A stretch of 24,517 bases of DNA. Origin: JALYJZ01 sp964476895 (GTDB lineage Bacteria > Patescibacteriota > SICC01). How positions within the stretch are numbered: position 1 is the first letter of the stretch; the number at the start of each line of letters is the position of its first letter. The stretch is taken from positions 1 to 24,517 of the forward strand of contig CAYZCS010000008.1 in the NCBI GenBank assembly GCA_964476895.1, given 5' to 3'. The position numbers and the translations under genes were made by a program. This document shows, piece after piece, positions 5,738-12,462 of this stretch. The notes beneath the pieces were generated by a model. The model searched no databases. It was not told the DNA's origin and saw only the letters and a program-made list of their open reading frames with translations.

Positions 5738-6577
5738 ATGGCCATCAAACTCTACAAACCGACCACTCCCGCACGTCGCAAGGCGTCCGTGAGCACCATG
5801 CCGAAGGGCTCCGGCAAGCCGGCGAAACTGCCGAAGCGACTGCTCGGCGGCACCACCAAGCGGCAGGGTCGTTCATCGACCGGAGGGATCACCGTCCGCC
5901 GCCGCGGCGCCGGGGCCAAGCGCCAGGTCCGCGTGGTGGACCTGGTCCAGACCAAGGAGGTTTCCGCGACCGTCGAGGCGATCCACTACGACCCGAACCG
6001 CACGGCGCGGCTGGCGCTCCTCAAGTACGCCGACGGCGATCGCCGGTTCGTGCTGGCCGAGCAGACCATGAAGGTCGGGCAGAAGATCGCGGTCGGCGGC
6101 AAGGCGCCGCTCAAGACCGGCAACCGGCTTCCCCTCAAGCGGATTCCGGCGGGTACCGCCGTATTCAACGTCCAACAGCGCCCGGAAGGCTCGGGCACGT
6201 TCGTACGCTCGGCCGGCAGCTCCGCTACCGTGACGGGCCAGGAGCGCGGCGAGACGCTGGTGAAGATGCCGTCCGGCGAGGTCCGGCGGATTCCCGGCAT
6301 TTGCCTCGCGACCGTCGGACAGGCCAGCAACCGCGAGCACGAGAACGTGCGTATCGGCAAGGCCGGCCGCAGCCGCCATATGGGACACCGTCCGAAGGTG
6401 CGGGGCAAGGCGATGAACCCGGTGGATCACCCCCACGGCGGCGGTGAAGGCCAGCAACCGATCGGCCTCAAGGGGCCGAAGACGCCCTCCGGCCTCTACA
6501 CGCTCGGCCGTAAGACCCGCAAGAAGGGCCGCGCCATCCGGCGCGCCAAGCGGATCGTCCGCGACCGGCAGCGGTAG
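5738..6577 (+). CDS. rplB: 50S ribosomal protein L2 (uL2)
   Basis: L2 is a primary 23S rRNA-binding protein needed for subunit joining and peptidyl transferase activity. The 279-residue protein matches family length. It has the N-terminal OB-like domain (AIHYDPNRTARLALLKYADGDRRFVLA, 81-107), the SH3-like domain, and the hallmark NPVDHPHGGGEG (227-238), in which His231 corresponds to E. coli His229. It ends in the usual basic tail. Its stop is followed by the only long gap of the S10 cluster, 152 bases containing a promoter, so it probably closes the first S10 transcription unit. Confidence 0.98.
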   Translation: MAIKLYKPTTPARRKASVSTMPKGSGKPAKLPKRLLGGTTKRQGRSSTGGITVRRRGAGAKRQVRVVDLVQTKEVSATVEAIHYDPNRTARLALLKYADGDRRFVLAEQTMKVGQKIAVGGKAPLKTGNRLPLKRIPAGTAVFNVQQRPEGSGTFVRSAGSSATVTGQERGETLVKMPSGEVRRIPGICLATVGQASNREHENVRIGKAGRSRHMGHRPKVRGKAMNPVDHPHGGGEGQQPIGLKGPKTPSGLYTLGRKTRKKGRAIRRAKRIVRDRQR

Positions 6578-6617
6578 GTGCCCCGGCAAGTATCCCGGAA
6601 CCGCGCCCCCTGCGGGA

Positions 6618-6646
6618 TTGTTGCGTGCGTAATTCGTGCGTATACT
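6618..6646 (+). promoter_or_regulatory. Internal S10-cluster promoter upstream of rpsS
   Basis: TTGTTG (6618-6623), a 17-bp spacer and TATACT (6641-6646). The inferred start is near 6653, leaving a leader of about 77 bases before rpsS. A promoter at the rplB-rpsS junction is unusual; the S10 cluster is normally read from upstream of rpsJ. Confidence 0.7.
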
Positions 6647-6653
6647 GAGAAAA

Positions 6654-6729
6654 GCGTGGTGAGAAAATCACGCGGTAATACATCCGGCTAGTGGCAAAAG
6701 GCTAGTAGCCCGGGTGGAGTTTTGACGCT
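6654..6729 (+). promoter_or_regulatory. Structured 5' leader of rpsS
   Basis: Near the inferred transcript start, GCGTG (6654-6658) pairs with CACGC (6669-6673). CGCGGTAATAC (6671-6681) matches 11 bases of the 530-loop region of 16S rRNA. CCGGCTA (6684-6690) can pair with TAGCCCGG (6706-6713) with one bulge, ending next to the Shine-Dalgarno GGAG (6716-6719). GGCTAGT occurs twice (6686-6692, 6700-6706). This looks like a ribosomal-protein-responsive leader, but that is inference. Confidence 0.45.
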
Positions 6730-7002
6730 ATGTCACGATCACTCAAGAAAGGACCATACGTAGACGAAAGACTGCTCCGCAAGGTGCAGGGTCTGAGTGC
6801 TGGTGACAAAGCCGTGGTCAAGACTTGGGCACGAGCCTCGGCGATCGCTCCCGAATTCGTCGGGAAAACGCTGGCCGTGCACAACGGGAAGGAACACATC
6901 CCGGTCTACGTGACGGAGAACATGGTCGGGCACAAGCTCGGCGAGTTCGCCCCGACCCGGAAGTTCCGCAGCCATGGCGGTAAGGCGGCGAAGGAGGCCT
7001 GA
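6730..7002 (+). CDS. rpsS: 30S ribosomal protein S19 (uS19)
   Basis: S19 sits in the 30S head with S13 and contacts A-site tRNA. The 90-residue product is the usual length and is highly conserved: MSRSLKKGPYVDERLLRKV, HNGKEHIPVYVTENMVGHKLGEFAPTRKFRSHGGKAAKEA. It is the first gene after the internal promoter at 6618-6646. GGAG at 6716-6719 lies 10 bases before the ATG. The stop and the rplV start share bases as TGATG. Confidence 0.97.
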   Translation: MSRSLKKGPYVDERLLRKVQGLSAGDKAVVKTWARASAIAPEFVGKTLAVHNGKEHIPVYVTENMVGHKLGEFAPTRKFRSHGGKAAKEA

Positions 7003-7577
7003 TGGAAGTCGCGGCGAAAGCACGGTTCCAGCGCGGTTCGGTCCAAAAGGTCCGGCTGCTGCTGCAGCCGCTCCGCGGCATGCAGGCCGAAGAGGCGCTC
7101 CAGCAGCTCCGGGTGGCGCCCCAGGCGGCCGCCCGCCCGCTGCGCAAGCTGATCGCGTCCGCGGTCGCGAACGCCGAACACAACTACTCGCTCGATAAGA
7201 AGCGGCTGGTGATCGACCGGATCGCCGCCGACCAGGGACCCAGCTACAAGCGCTACCGACCCGTGGCACGCGGTCGCGCGCACGGCATCAAGCGGCAATC
7301 CTTCCACATGGCGGTGACGCTGCGTGATCTGCCGGAAGCCGGAGGCAAGGCGAAGGCCGCGCCGAAGAAGCGGGCGACGGCTGCCAAGACCACCAAGGCC
7401 GCCGTCAAGAAGACGGTCGCCAAGGCGGCTCCGAAGCGCGAATCGAAGGCGACGACCGGTCCTGAAGCCGCCAAACCGAAGGACCAGGCCTCGAAGCGCC
7501 AGGTCGCCCCGCGAGGTGGCAAGCCCGTCACGCATCGCAAATCGGAAAAAGGTACCGGACGAGGAAAGGGAGACTGA
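7002..7577 (+). CDS. rplV: 50S ribosomal protein L22 (uL22) with long basic tail
   Basis: L22 spans the 50S subunit and its beta-hairpin narrows the exit tunnel beside L4. Residues 1-110 are a standard L22 (KVRLLLQPLRGMQAEEALQQL; ASAVANAEHNY; the hairpin ending in YRPVARGRAHGIKRQSFHMAVTL). Residues 113-191 are an added Lys/Ala/Arg-rich, presumably disordered tail, so the 191-residue protein is well over the usual length of about 110-120. The extension keeps the frame to a TGATG junction with rpsC, so it is not a readthrough error. The role of the tail is unknown; exit-site or rRNA binding are possibilities. Confidence 0.95.
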   Translation: MEVAAKARFQRGSVQKVRLLLQPLRGMQAEEALQQLRVAPQAAARPLRKLIASAVANAEHNYSLDKKRLVIDRIAADQGPSYKRYRPVARGRAHGIKRQSFHMAVTLRDLPEAGGKAKAAPKKRATAAKTTKAAVKKTVAKAAPKRESKATTGPEAAKPKDQASKRQVAPRGGKPVTHRKSEKGTGRGKGD

Positions 7578-8293
7578 TGGGGCATAAGGTAAATCCGAAG
7601 AGCTTCCGACTGGGCGTGGTCACCGACTGGAGCACGCGCTGGTTCGGCGGCGGCGAATTCTCGAAGCTGCTCGGCGAGGACATCGCCGTGCGCGAGTATC
7701 TGGAGAAGAAACTTGATCGTGCCAGCGTGGGGTCGATCCACCTCGAACGTTCGAAGAACCAGCTGATCGTGACGATCCACGCGGCCCGTCCGGGCGTGAT
7801 CATCGGCCGGGGCGGCGCCGGCATCGAGGCGCTACGCAAGGAACTCGGCAAGCGCACCAAGGCCAAGCTCACCATCAACATCGAGGAAGTCCAGCAGCCC
7901 GACTTGGCCGCCCGCGTGGTCGCGGAATCGGTCGCGAGCCAGCTGGAGAAGCGGATCGCGTTCCGCCGGGCGATCCGGCAGACGATCGACCGGGTGATGA
8001 AGGCCGGTGCCCAAGGCGTGAAGATCAGCGTGTCCGGCCGTCTCGGCGGCGCCGACATGGCCCGTCGCGAAGTGGCGCACCAAGGCAAGGTGCCGCTGCA
8101 TACGCTCCGGGCCGACATCGACTTCGGCTATGTCCTGGCTCGCACCACGCACGGCGCGATCGGCGTGAAGGTATGGATTTACAAGGGCGAGGTCGGCGAA
8201 TACGCGGAGAAGCAGAAGGACCAGCCCCGGTTCGCGCCACCGCGTACCGGCCAGCAGGAAATCAGAGGAGGCTACGGTGCTCGCTCCGCGTAA
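7577..8293 (+). CDS. rpsC: 30S ribosomal protein S3 (uS3)
   Basis: S3 lines the mRNA entry channel with S4 and S5 and supports helicase activity. The 238-residue protein begins MGHKVNPKSFRLGV and carries a KH domain with the GRGG loop at residues 77-80 (VIIGRGGAGIEALRKEL). The C-terminal domain has the signature SGRLGGADMARREVAHQGKVPLHTLRADIDFG. Length is in the family range. It overlaps rplP by 17 bases, one of the largest overlaps in the cluster, and the rplP ribosome-binding site AGAGGAGG lies inside its 3' end. Confidence 0.97.
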   Translation: MGHKVNPKSFRLGVVTDWSTRWFGGGEFSKLLGEDIAVREYLEKKLDRASVGSIHLERSKNQLIVTIHAARPGVIIGRGGAGIEALRKELGKRTKAKLTINIEEVQQPDLAARVVAESVASQLEKRIAFRRAIRQTIDRVMKAGAQGVKISVSGRLGGADMARREVAHQGKVPLHTLRADIDFGYVLARTTHGAIGVKVWIYKGEVGEYAEKQKDQPRFAPPRTGQQEIRGGYGARSA

Positions 8294-8693
8294 GATGAAG
8301 CATCGCAAGGTGATGCGCGGCTCGATGAAGGGGCAGGCGCAGTCCGGCAACCGGCTCGCATTCGGCCGGTACGGCATCAAGGCGCTTTCCCGTGACTGGG
8401 TGACGGCGCAGCAGATCGAGGCCGCCCGCCGGGCGATGACCCGTCACGTCAAACGCGGCGGTAAGATCTGGATTCGGATTTTCCCAGGCAAGCCGATTAC
8501 CCAGACCGCCTCGGAAACACCGATGGGCGGCGGCAAGGGCAACCCGTACGCATTCGTGACCGTCGTGAAGCCGGGCCACGTGCTGTTCGAGATGGACGGC
8601 GTGGAGCAGGAAGTCGCCCTGGAGGCGCTCCGGCTGGCGCGCCACAAGCTGCCGGTACGCACGAAGATCATCCGGAAGGAACTGGAGGACTGA
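8277..8693 (+). CDS. rplP: 50S ribosomal protein L16 (uL16)
   Basis: L16 organises the A-site side of the peptidyl transferase region and the base of the L7/L12 stalk. The 138-residue protein starts at GTG (MLAPRKMKHRKVMRG), with AGAGGAGG a few bases upstream. QIEAARRAMTRHVKRGGKIWIRIFPGKPIT (47-75) is the family signature. The loop that reads LAVRMGKGKGN in E. coli reads SETPMGGGKGN here, so the Arg81 that is hydroxylated in E. coli is replaced by Pro82 and one loop Lys by Gly. Sequence on both sides aligns without gaps. Confidence 0.96.
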   Translation: MLAPRKMKHRKVMRGSMKGQAQSGNRLAFGRYGIKALSRDWVTAQQIEAARRAMTRHVKRGGKIWIRIFPGKPITQTASETPMGGGKGNPYAFVTVVKPGHVLFEMDGVEQEVALEALRLARHKLPVRTKIIRKELED

Positions 8694-8694
8694 T

Positions 8695-8937
8695 ATGGCG
8701 GAAGAACGCAAAGCCAAGCCCGTACAGAGCCAGGCTGCCGACGACGGCACGCAGGCCAAGAAGATCCCGACGGACGCCGCCGGCATCCGCAAGGAGCTGG
8801 AAACGGCACGCCGGGACCTGGTCCTGCAGAAGCTGGACTCTCCGGCACGGCTCAAGCAGCTGCGCCGGGCACTGGCGCGGACGCTCACCAAGGAACGGCT
8901 CGCAGCGGCCGGCAAGCAGGAGGCCGCCCGTGGCTAA
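8695..8937 (+). CDS. rpmC: 50S ribosomal protein L29 (uL29)
   Basis: L29 is a small helical protein by the tunnel exit, next to L23. The 80-residue product has the typical two-helix core with IRKELETARRDLVLQKLDSPARLKQLRRALARTLT at about residues 31-65. Residues 1-25 are a polar N-terminal addition (KPVQSQAADDGTQAKK); many bacterial L29 proteins are only 60-70 residues. A shorter start is not visible, because no ATG, GTG or TTG fits nearer the core. It begins one base after the rplP stop and overlaps rpsQ by 8 bases. Confidence 0.9.
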   Translation: MAEERKAKPVQSQAADDGTQAKKIPTDAAGIRKELETARRDLVLQKLDSPARLKQLRRALARTLTKERLAAAGKQEAARG

Positions 8938-9184
8938 GCAGATTACCGGTACGGTCGTCTCGAACAAGGCGGACAAGACCGCCGTGGTCGCCGTGGAGCG
9001 GCGGGTACGCCACGCGATCTACCGCAAGGCCTTCACGGTTACCAAGAAGTTCATGGCGCATGACGCGGACAACGCGTGTCAGCCGGGCGACGCCGTGACG
9101 ATCGAGTCGAGTCGCCCGTTGTCCGCACGTAAACGCTGGAGGGTGATCGACCGGAAACCGGCCAAAGAGGAGAGCGCCGCATGA
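8930..9184 (+). CDS. rpsQ: 30S ribosomal protein S17 (uS17)
   Basis: S17 is an OB-fold protein that binds the 5' domain of 16S rRNA early in assembly. The 84-residue product starts at GTG (MAKQITGTVVSNKADKTAVVAVERRVRHAIYRKAFTVTKKFMAHD), with the core signature VVSNKADKTAVV and PGDAVTIESSRPLSARKRWRVID. Length is normal. The GTG lies within the last codons of rpmC, which implies translational coupling; the stop overlaps the rplN ATG as ATGA. Confidence 0.95.
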   Translation: MAKQITGTVVSNKADKTAVVAVERRVRHAIYRKAFTVTKKFMAHDADNACQPGDAVTIESSRPLSARKRWRVIDRKPAKEESAA

Positions 9185-9549
9185 TCCAGGCCGAGACCAA
9201 GCTGAACGTCGCCGATAACACGGGCGCCAAGGCACTCAAGTGCATCAAGGTGCTCGGCGGCTCCCGCCAGCGCTACGCCCGGTTGGGCGACCTGGTCGTC
9301 GCGTCCGTGAAGGAAGCCACGCCGCAAGGCATGGTCAAGAAGAAGGACGTGGTGAAGGCGGTCGTCGTGCGGCAGTGCAAGGAGCAGGGTCGCCGGGACG
9401 GATCGAGCATCCGTTTCGATGAGAACGCGGTAGTGATCGTCAATGAGGAAGGGCAGCCGAAGGGAACCCGGATCTTCGGGCCGGTCGCCCGCGAGCTCCG
9501 CGACCATGGCTATACCCGGATCGTCTCACTGGCCCCGGAGGTGCTCTGA
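9181..9549 (+). CDS. rplN: 50S ribosomal protein L14 (uL14)
   Basis: L14 lies at the subunit interface, forming part of bridges B5 and B8, and is the docking site of silencing factor RsfS. The 122-residue protein is exactly typical: MIQAETKLNVADNTGAKALKCIKVLGGSRQRYARLGDLVVASVKEATP, then VVVRQCKEQGRRDGSSIRFDENAVVIVNEEGQPKGTRIFGPVARELRD. It ends LAPEVL. It is flanked by ATGA and TGATG junctions with rpsQ and rplX. Confidence 0.98.
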   Translation: MIQAETKLNVADNTGAKALKCIKVLGGSRQRYARLGDLVVASVKEATPQGMVKKKDVVKAVVVRQCKEQGRRDGSSIRFDENAVVIVNEEGQPKGTRIFGPVARELRDHGYTRIVSLAPEVL

Positions 9550-9887
9550 TGAAGTTCCGCACGGGCATGCAGGTGGTCGTGACCGCAGGCAAGGACCGCG
9601 GCAAGACCGGCGTGATCGAAGCGGTACTCCGGGAGCGGGAACGCGTGGTCGTCGGTGGAGTGAACGTCATGAAGAAAGCGGTCAAGGCGTCGGGGAAGAC
9701 CCGGCAGGCCGGCATCGTGGAGTTTCCTGCACCGATCCATGTCTCGAACGTGATGGCGGTCGATCCCAAGTCGGGCAAACGCACCCGGATCGGCCACAAG
9801 GTGACGAAGGCGGCCTCCGGAAAGGTCCGGAAGGTACGGGTCGCCAAGAAGTCCGGCCAGGAGATCACGCTCGGAGGAGGGAAATGA
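9549..9887 (+). CDS. rplX: 50S ribosomal protein L24 (uL24)
   Basis: L24 is an assembly initiator of the 50S subunit, located near the tunnel exit. The 112-residue protein has the KOW motif near the start (GMQVVVTAGKDRGKTGVIEAVL), then VVVGGVNVMKKAVKA and FPAPIHVSNVMAVDPKSGKRTRIGHKV. Length is normal. It is joined to rplN by TGATG and to rplE by ATGA, with GGAGGAGGG just before the rplE start. Confidence 0.95.
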   Translation: MKFRTGMQVVVTAGKDRGKTGVIEAVLRERERVVVGGVNVMKKAVKASGKTRQAGIVEFPAPIHVSNVMAVDPKSGKRTRIGHKVTKAASGKVRKVRVAKKSGQEITLGGGK

Positions 9888-10426
9888 ACGTCGTCAGGGA
9901 ATCGTTCAAGACGGTCAGTGACGAGCTCGCCAAGGAGCGGAACCAAATGGCCGTTCCGCGCCTGGAGCGGGTCGTGGTGAACGTCGGCACGGGCAGTCGC
10001 AAGGACGACAAGGCCTACAAGGAGATGGTCGCCGAGAGCCTGGTCAAGATCACCGGGCAGAAGCCCGCGATTACCGTGGCGCGCACGTCGATCGCCGGTT
10101 TCAAGCTGCGCGAAGGGCAGGAGATCGGGGCCAAGGTGACGCTCCGCGGCCGCCGGATGGAAGACTTCTTCTACCGGTTGGTACACATCGCGCTGCCGCG
10201 GGTCCGCGACTTCCGCGGCGTCTCGCCGAAAGGCTTCGACGGCCACGGCAACTTCAGCCTGGGGCTGCGTGAACATACGGTCTTCCCGGAGGTTTCCGCC
10301 GAGGACATCTCGCAAGCGCATCCGCTAGGCATTACCATAGTAACGACGACCGACGACGACGCTGAGGCGTTCGATCTCTTGAAGCGCCTCGGGTTTCCAT
10401 TTGCGGAAGGTCGTCCGGGTAAGTAA
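9884..10426 (+). CDS. rplE: 50S ribosomal protein L5 (uL5)
   Basis: L5 is part of the 5S RNP with L18 and forms bridge B1b. From the ATG at 9884, overlapping rplX as ATGA and preceded by GGAGGAGGG, it has 180 residues, the normal length. The open frame extends upstream through rplX in another frame, so the longer reading is rejected. Signatures: RVVVNVGTGSRKDDKAYKEMVAESLVKITGQKP, FKLREGQEIGAKVTLRGRRMEDFFYRLVHIALPRVRDFRG and the GITIVTT C-terminal strand. Confidence 0.96.
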   Translation: MNVVRESFKTVSDELAKERNQMAVPRLERVVVNVGTGSRKDDKAYKEMVAESLVKITGQKPAITVARTSIAGFKLREGQEIGAKVTLRGRRMEDFFYRLVHIALPRVRDFRGVSPKGFDGHGNFSLGLREHTVFPEVSAEDISQAHPLGITIVTTTDDDAEAFDLLKRLGFPFAEGRPGK

Positions 10427-10435
10427 CGAATCGAT

Positions 10436-10621
10436 ATGGCACGTAAAGCACTCATCCTCAAGGCACAGCGCACTCCGAAGTTCAGCACGCGGAACGTGCG
10501 GCGTTGCACGCGCTGCGGCCGTCGCCGCGGGTACCTCCGCGACTTCAACCTGTGCCGGATCTGTTTCCGGGAGCTCGGCTCCCGCGGCAACATCCCGGGC
10601 GTAAAGAAGGCGAGCTGGTAA
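10436..10621 (+). CDS. rpsN: 30S ribosomal protein S14, zinc-binding type (uS14)
   Basis: S14 is a late-assembling protein of the 30S head. At 61 residues this is the short zinc-dependent form: Cys24, Cys27, Cys40 and Cys43 (CTRC and CRIC) make a complete zinc-ribbon site. The longer zinc-free form of proteobacteria has lost these. MARKALILKAQRTPKFSTRN and FRELGSRGNIPGVKKASW are typical flanks. No zinc-independent paralogue is visible in the window. It lies 9 bases after rplE and 2 before rpsH. Confidence 0.97.
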   Translation: MARKALILKAQRTPKFSTRNVRRCTRCGRRRGYLRDFNLCRICFRELGSRGNIPGVKKASW

Positions 10622-10623
10622 CC

Positions 10624-10998
10624 ATGACGATGACCGATCCCATTGCAGACATGCTCACCCGGATCCGGAACGCCACGGCGGTCGGGAGGGACTCGGTGCG
10701 CGTCCCCGCTTCCAAGCAGAAGCAGGCGATCGCTAACGTCCTGGTCAAGGCCGACTACCTCACGAAGGTGGAGACCGACGAGGGTGAGCTGGTGCTGCAT
10801 CTCGCAGGGGAACGTCAGCTGGAGGGCCTGAAGCGGGTATCATCGCCGGGCCGGCGATTCTACGCGAAGAGCCGCGAACTGCCACGTGTCCGGCGCGGCC
10901 TCGGCATCGCGATCATCTCGACCTCACAGGGCGTGATGACGGCGGACGAGGCCCGGAAGCGCAAGCTCGGCGGCGAAGTACTCGCGGAGGTGTTCTGA
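10624..10998 (+). CDS. rpsH: 30S ribosomal protein S8 (uS8)
   Basis: S8 binds the central domain of 16S rRNA and, in E. coli, represses the spc operon. The ATG at 10624 gives 124 residues beginning MTMTDPIADMLTRIRNA; a second ATG six bases on would give the more usual MTDPIADML start. The frame remains open further upstream within rpsN, but that reading would be non-homologous. The C-terminal signature LPRVRRGLGIAIISTSQGVMTADEARKRKLGGEVLAEVF is clear. It is joined to rplF by TGATG. Confidence 0.96.
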   Translation: MTMTDPIADMLTRIRNATAVGRDSVRVPASKQKQAIANVLVKADYLTKVETDEGELVLHLAGERQLEGLKRVSSPGRRFYAKSRELPRVRRGLGIAIISTSQGVMTADEARKRKLGGEVLAEVF

Positions 10999-11558
10999 TG
11001 AACGATATCGTACTGAGTCGGATTACCAGGGTACCCGTACCGATGAAGGACGGCGTGACCTTTACCGCCGAGGGTGACCGGCTGACCGCCAAAGGTCCCG
11101 CCGGGGAGATCCGGAAGCACTATCCGGCTACGCTCGTGAAGTTGCGGCAGGCGGACGGGACGGTCACCGTCACGCCGGTCGATGACAGCCAGCGGGCCCG
11201 GGCGGCCTCAGGTCTCGTCCGCAGTCTCGTGGCCAGCGTCATCACGGGAGCGGCGGAAGGCTTCACCAGGCAGCTCGTGTTCAACGGCGTGGGCTATCGT
11301 GCCGCGGTCCAGGGCGACAAGCTCGTCCTGAACGTAGGCTATTCGCATCCGGTAGAGCTGACGATCCCCGCCGGCGCGACCGCCGAAGTGAAGAAAAACG
11401 TGATCAGCGTGAAGGGTGCCGACGCCGAGCAGATCGGCCAGTTCGCCGCGGAAGTCCGCGCGACCCGGCCGCCGGAGCCGTACAAGGGCAAGGGCATCAG
11501 GTACGCCGACGAGCAGGTCCGTCGTAAGGCCGGCAAGGCCGCGAAGGGAGCCGAGTGA
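10998..11558 (+). CDS. rplF: 50S ribosomal protein L6 (uL6)
   Basis: L6 sits beside the factor-binding site, near the sarcin-ricin loop. The 186-residue protein has two similar domains; the second ends in the hallmark RATRPPEPYKGKGIRYADE. The family usually starts MSRIGKKPI, whereas here residues 7-9 (SRI) follow an extra MNDIVL. The codon at the usual start position is CTG, so the ATG at 10998, with its TGATG junction to rpsH, is the better call. The C-terminus ends in a short Lys/Ala tail. Confidence 0.96.
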   Translation: MNDIVLSRITRVPVPMKDGVTFTAEGDRLTAKGPAGEIRKHYPATLVKLRQADGTVTVTPVDDSQRARAASGLVRSLVASVITGAAEGFTRQLVFNGVGYRAAVQGDKLVLNVGYSHPVELTIPAGATAEVKKNVISVKGADAEQIGQFAAEVRATRPPEPYKGKGIRYADEQVRRKAGKAAKGAE

Positions 11559-11896
11559 TGAAGACGATCGCACGATCGGCCCGGCATCGGCGCGTCCGTT
11601 CCCGGATCTTCGGGCCCGCGGACCGTCCGCGCCTGGTGGTCTTCCGGGGCACGAAGACAATCTCCGCCCAGCTGATAGATGACGCTACCGGCACGGTGCT
11701 GCTTTCCGTGACGAACGCGGGCACGAAGGGCGCCGCGGCCAACGTGGAAGCCGCGAAAGCACTCGGGACTGAAGTCGCCAAGCAGGCCAAGGCGAAGAAG
11801 CTTTCCGCCGCGGTCTTCGACAGGGCGGGATACCGGTATCATGGAGCCGTGAAGGCGATCTGCGAAGCGGTCAGGGAAGGCGGGGTGAAGATATGA
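11558..11896 (+). CDS. rplR: 50S ribosomal protein L18 (uL18)
   Basis: L18 binds 5S rRNA together with L5. Starting at the ATG at 11558 (TGATG junction with rplF) it has 112 residues; a GTG three bases earlier, at 11555, would add one Met and is an equal alternative. Signatures are RPRLVVFRGTKTISAQLIDDATGTVLLSVTNAGTK and the C-terminal FDRAGYRYHGAVKAICEAVREGGVKI, which is strongly conserved in the family. The N-terminal basic stretch ARHRRVRSRI is normal. It overlaps rpsE as ATGA. Confidence 0.96.
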   Translation: MKTIARSARHRRVRSRIFGPADRPRLVVFRGTKTISAQLIDDATGTVLLSVTNAGTKGAAANVEAAKALGTEVAKQAKAKKLSAAVFDRAGYRYHGAVKAICEAVREGGVKI

Positions 11897-12462
11897 GACC
11901 TTCACCCGCACCGACGCGCCGGGCCCCGCGCCCGCAGTCGGAATTCGAGGAGCGCGTGGTCCAGATCGACCGCGTAGCCCGCGTCCAGAAAGGCGGACGG
12001 CGGTTCCGCTTCCGGGCGACCGTCGTGATCGGTGACCGCAAAGGCAAGATCGGACTGGGAATCGCCAAGGCCGCCGACGTGCAGGGAGCGATCCGGAAGG
12101 CCATCTCGGTGGCCAAGAAGGAGATGATTACCGTGCCCATCGTCGACCAGACGATTCCGTTCCAGCTGACCACCTCGTTCGCCGGGGCCAAGGTCCTGCT
12201 CAAACCGGCGCGTCCGGGTACCGGCATCATCGCCGGTGGCGCGGTGCGTCCGGTGATCGAACTGTCCGGCATCACGAACGTGCTATCGAAGTCGCTGGGA
12301 TCCGACAACCGGATCAACAATGCCAAGGCGGCGCTGACCGGCTTGGAGACGTTCGCGAATACGGACCTCTCGCGTCTGAAAGGCGCCGCGGAAGCGACCA
12401 AGGAAACAGCCAAGGAAGCCAAGAAAGAGGAAACCAAGGAAACCGCCAAGGAGGCCGCATGA
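11893..12462 (+). CDS. rpsE: 30S ribosomal protein S5 (uS5)
   Basis: S5 lines the mRNA entry channel and affects decoding fidelity. The 189-residue protein has the dsRNA-binding-like domain (EFEERVVQIDRVARVQKGGRRFRFRATVVIGDRKGKIGLGIAKAADV) and the C-terminal domain (GTGIIAGGAVRPVIELSGITNVLSKSLGSDNRINNAKAAL). An N-terminal 15-residue Pro/Arg stretch and a C-terminal Lys/Glu/Ala tail (AEATKETAKEAKKEE) extend it. The stop overlaps the rplO ATG directly, so rpmD (uL30), usually found between them, is missing. Confidence 0.96.
   Translation: MRPSPAPTRRAPRPQSEFEERVVQIDRVARVQKGGRRFRFRATVVIGDRKGKIGLGIAKAADVQGAIRKAISVAKKEMITVPIVDQTIPFQLTTSFAGAKVLLKPARPGTGIIAGGAVRPVIELSGITNVLSKSLGSDNRINNAKAALTGLETFANTDLSRLKGAAEATKETAKEAKKEETKETAKEAA

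Noticed and set aside
6578..6617. Possible terminator after rplB
   Set aside because: Only a 3-bp CCC-TGC-GGG stem without a proper T-run is visible, so no reliable terminator can be called; some readthrough into rpsS is likely.
9443..9883. Upstream extension of the rplE frame
   Set aside because: The extension overlaps rplN and rplX out of frame and has no L5 homology; the ATG at 9884 gives a normal 180-residue L5.
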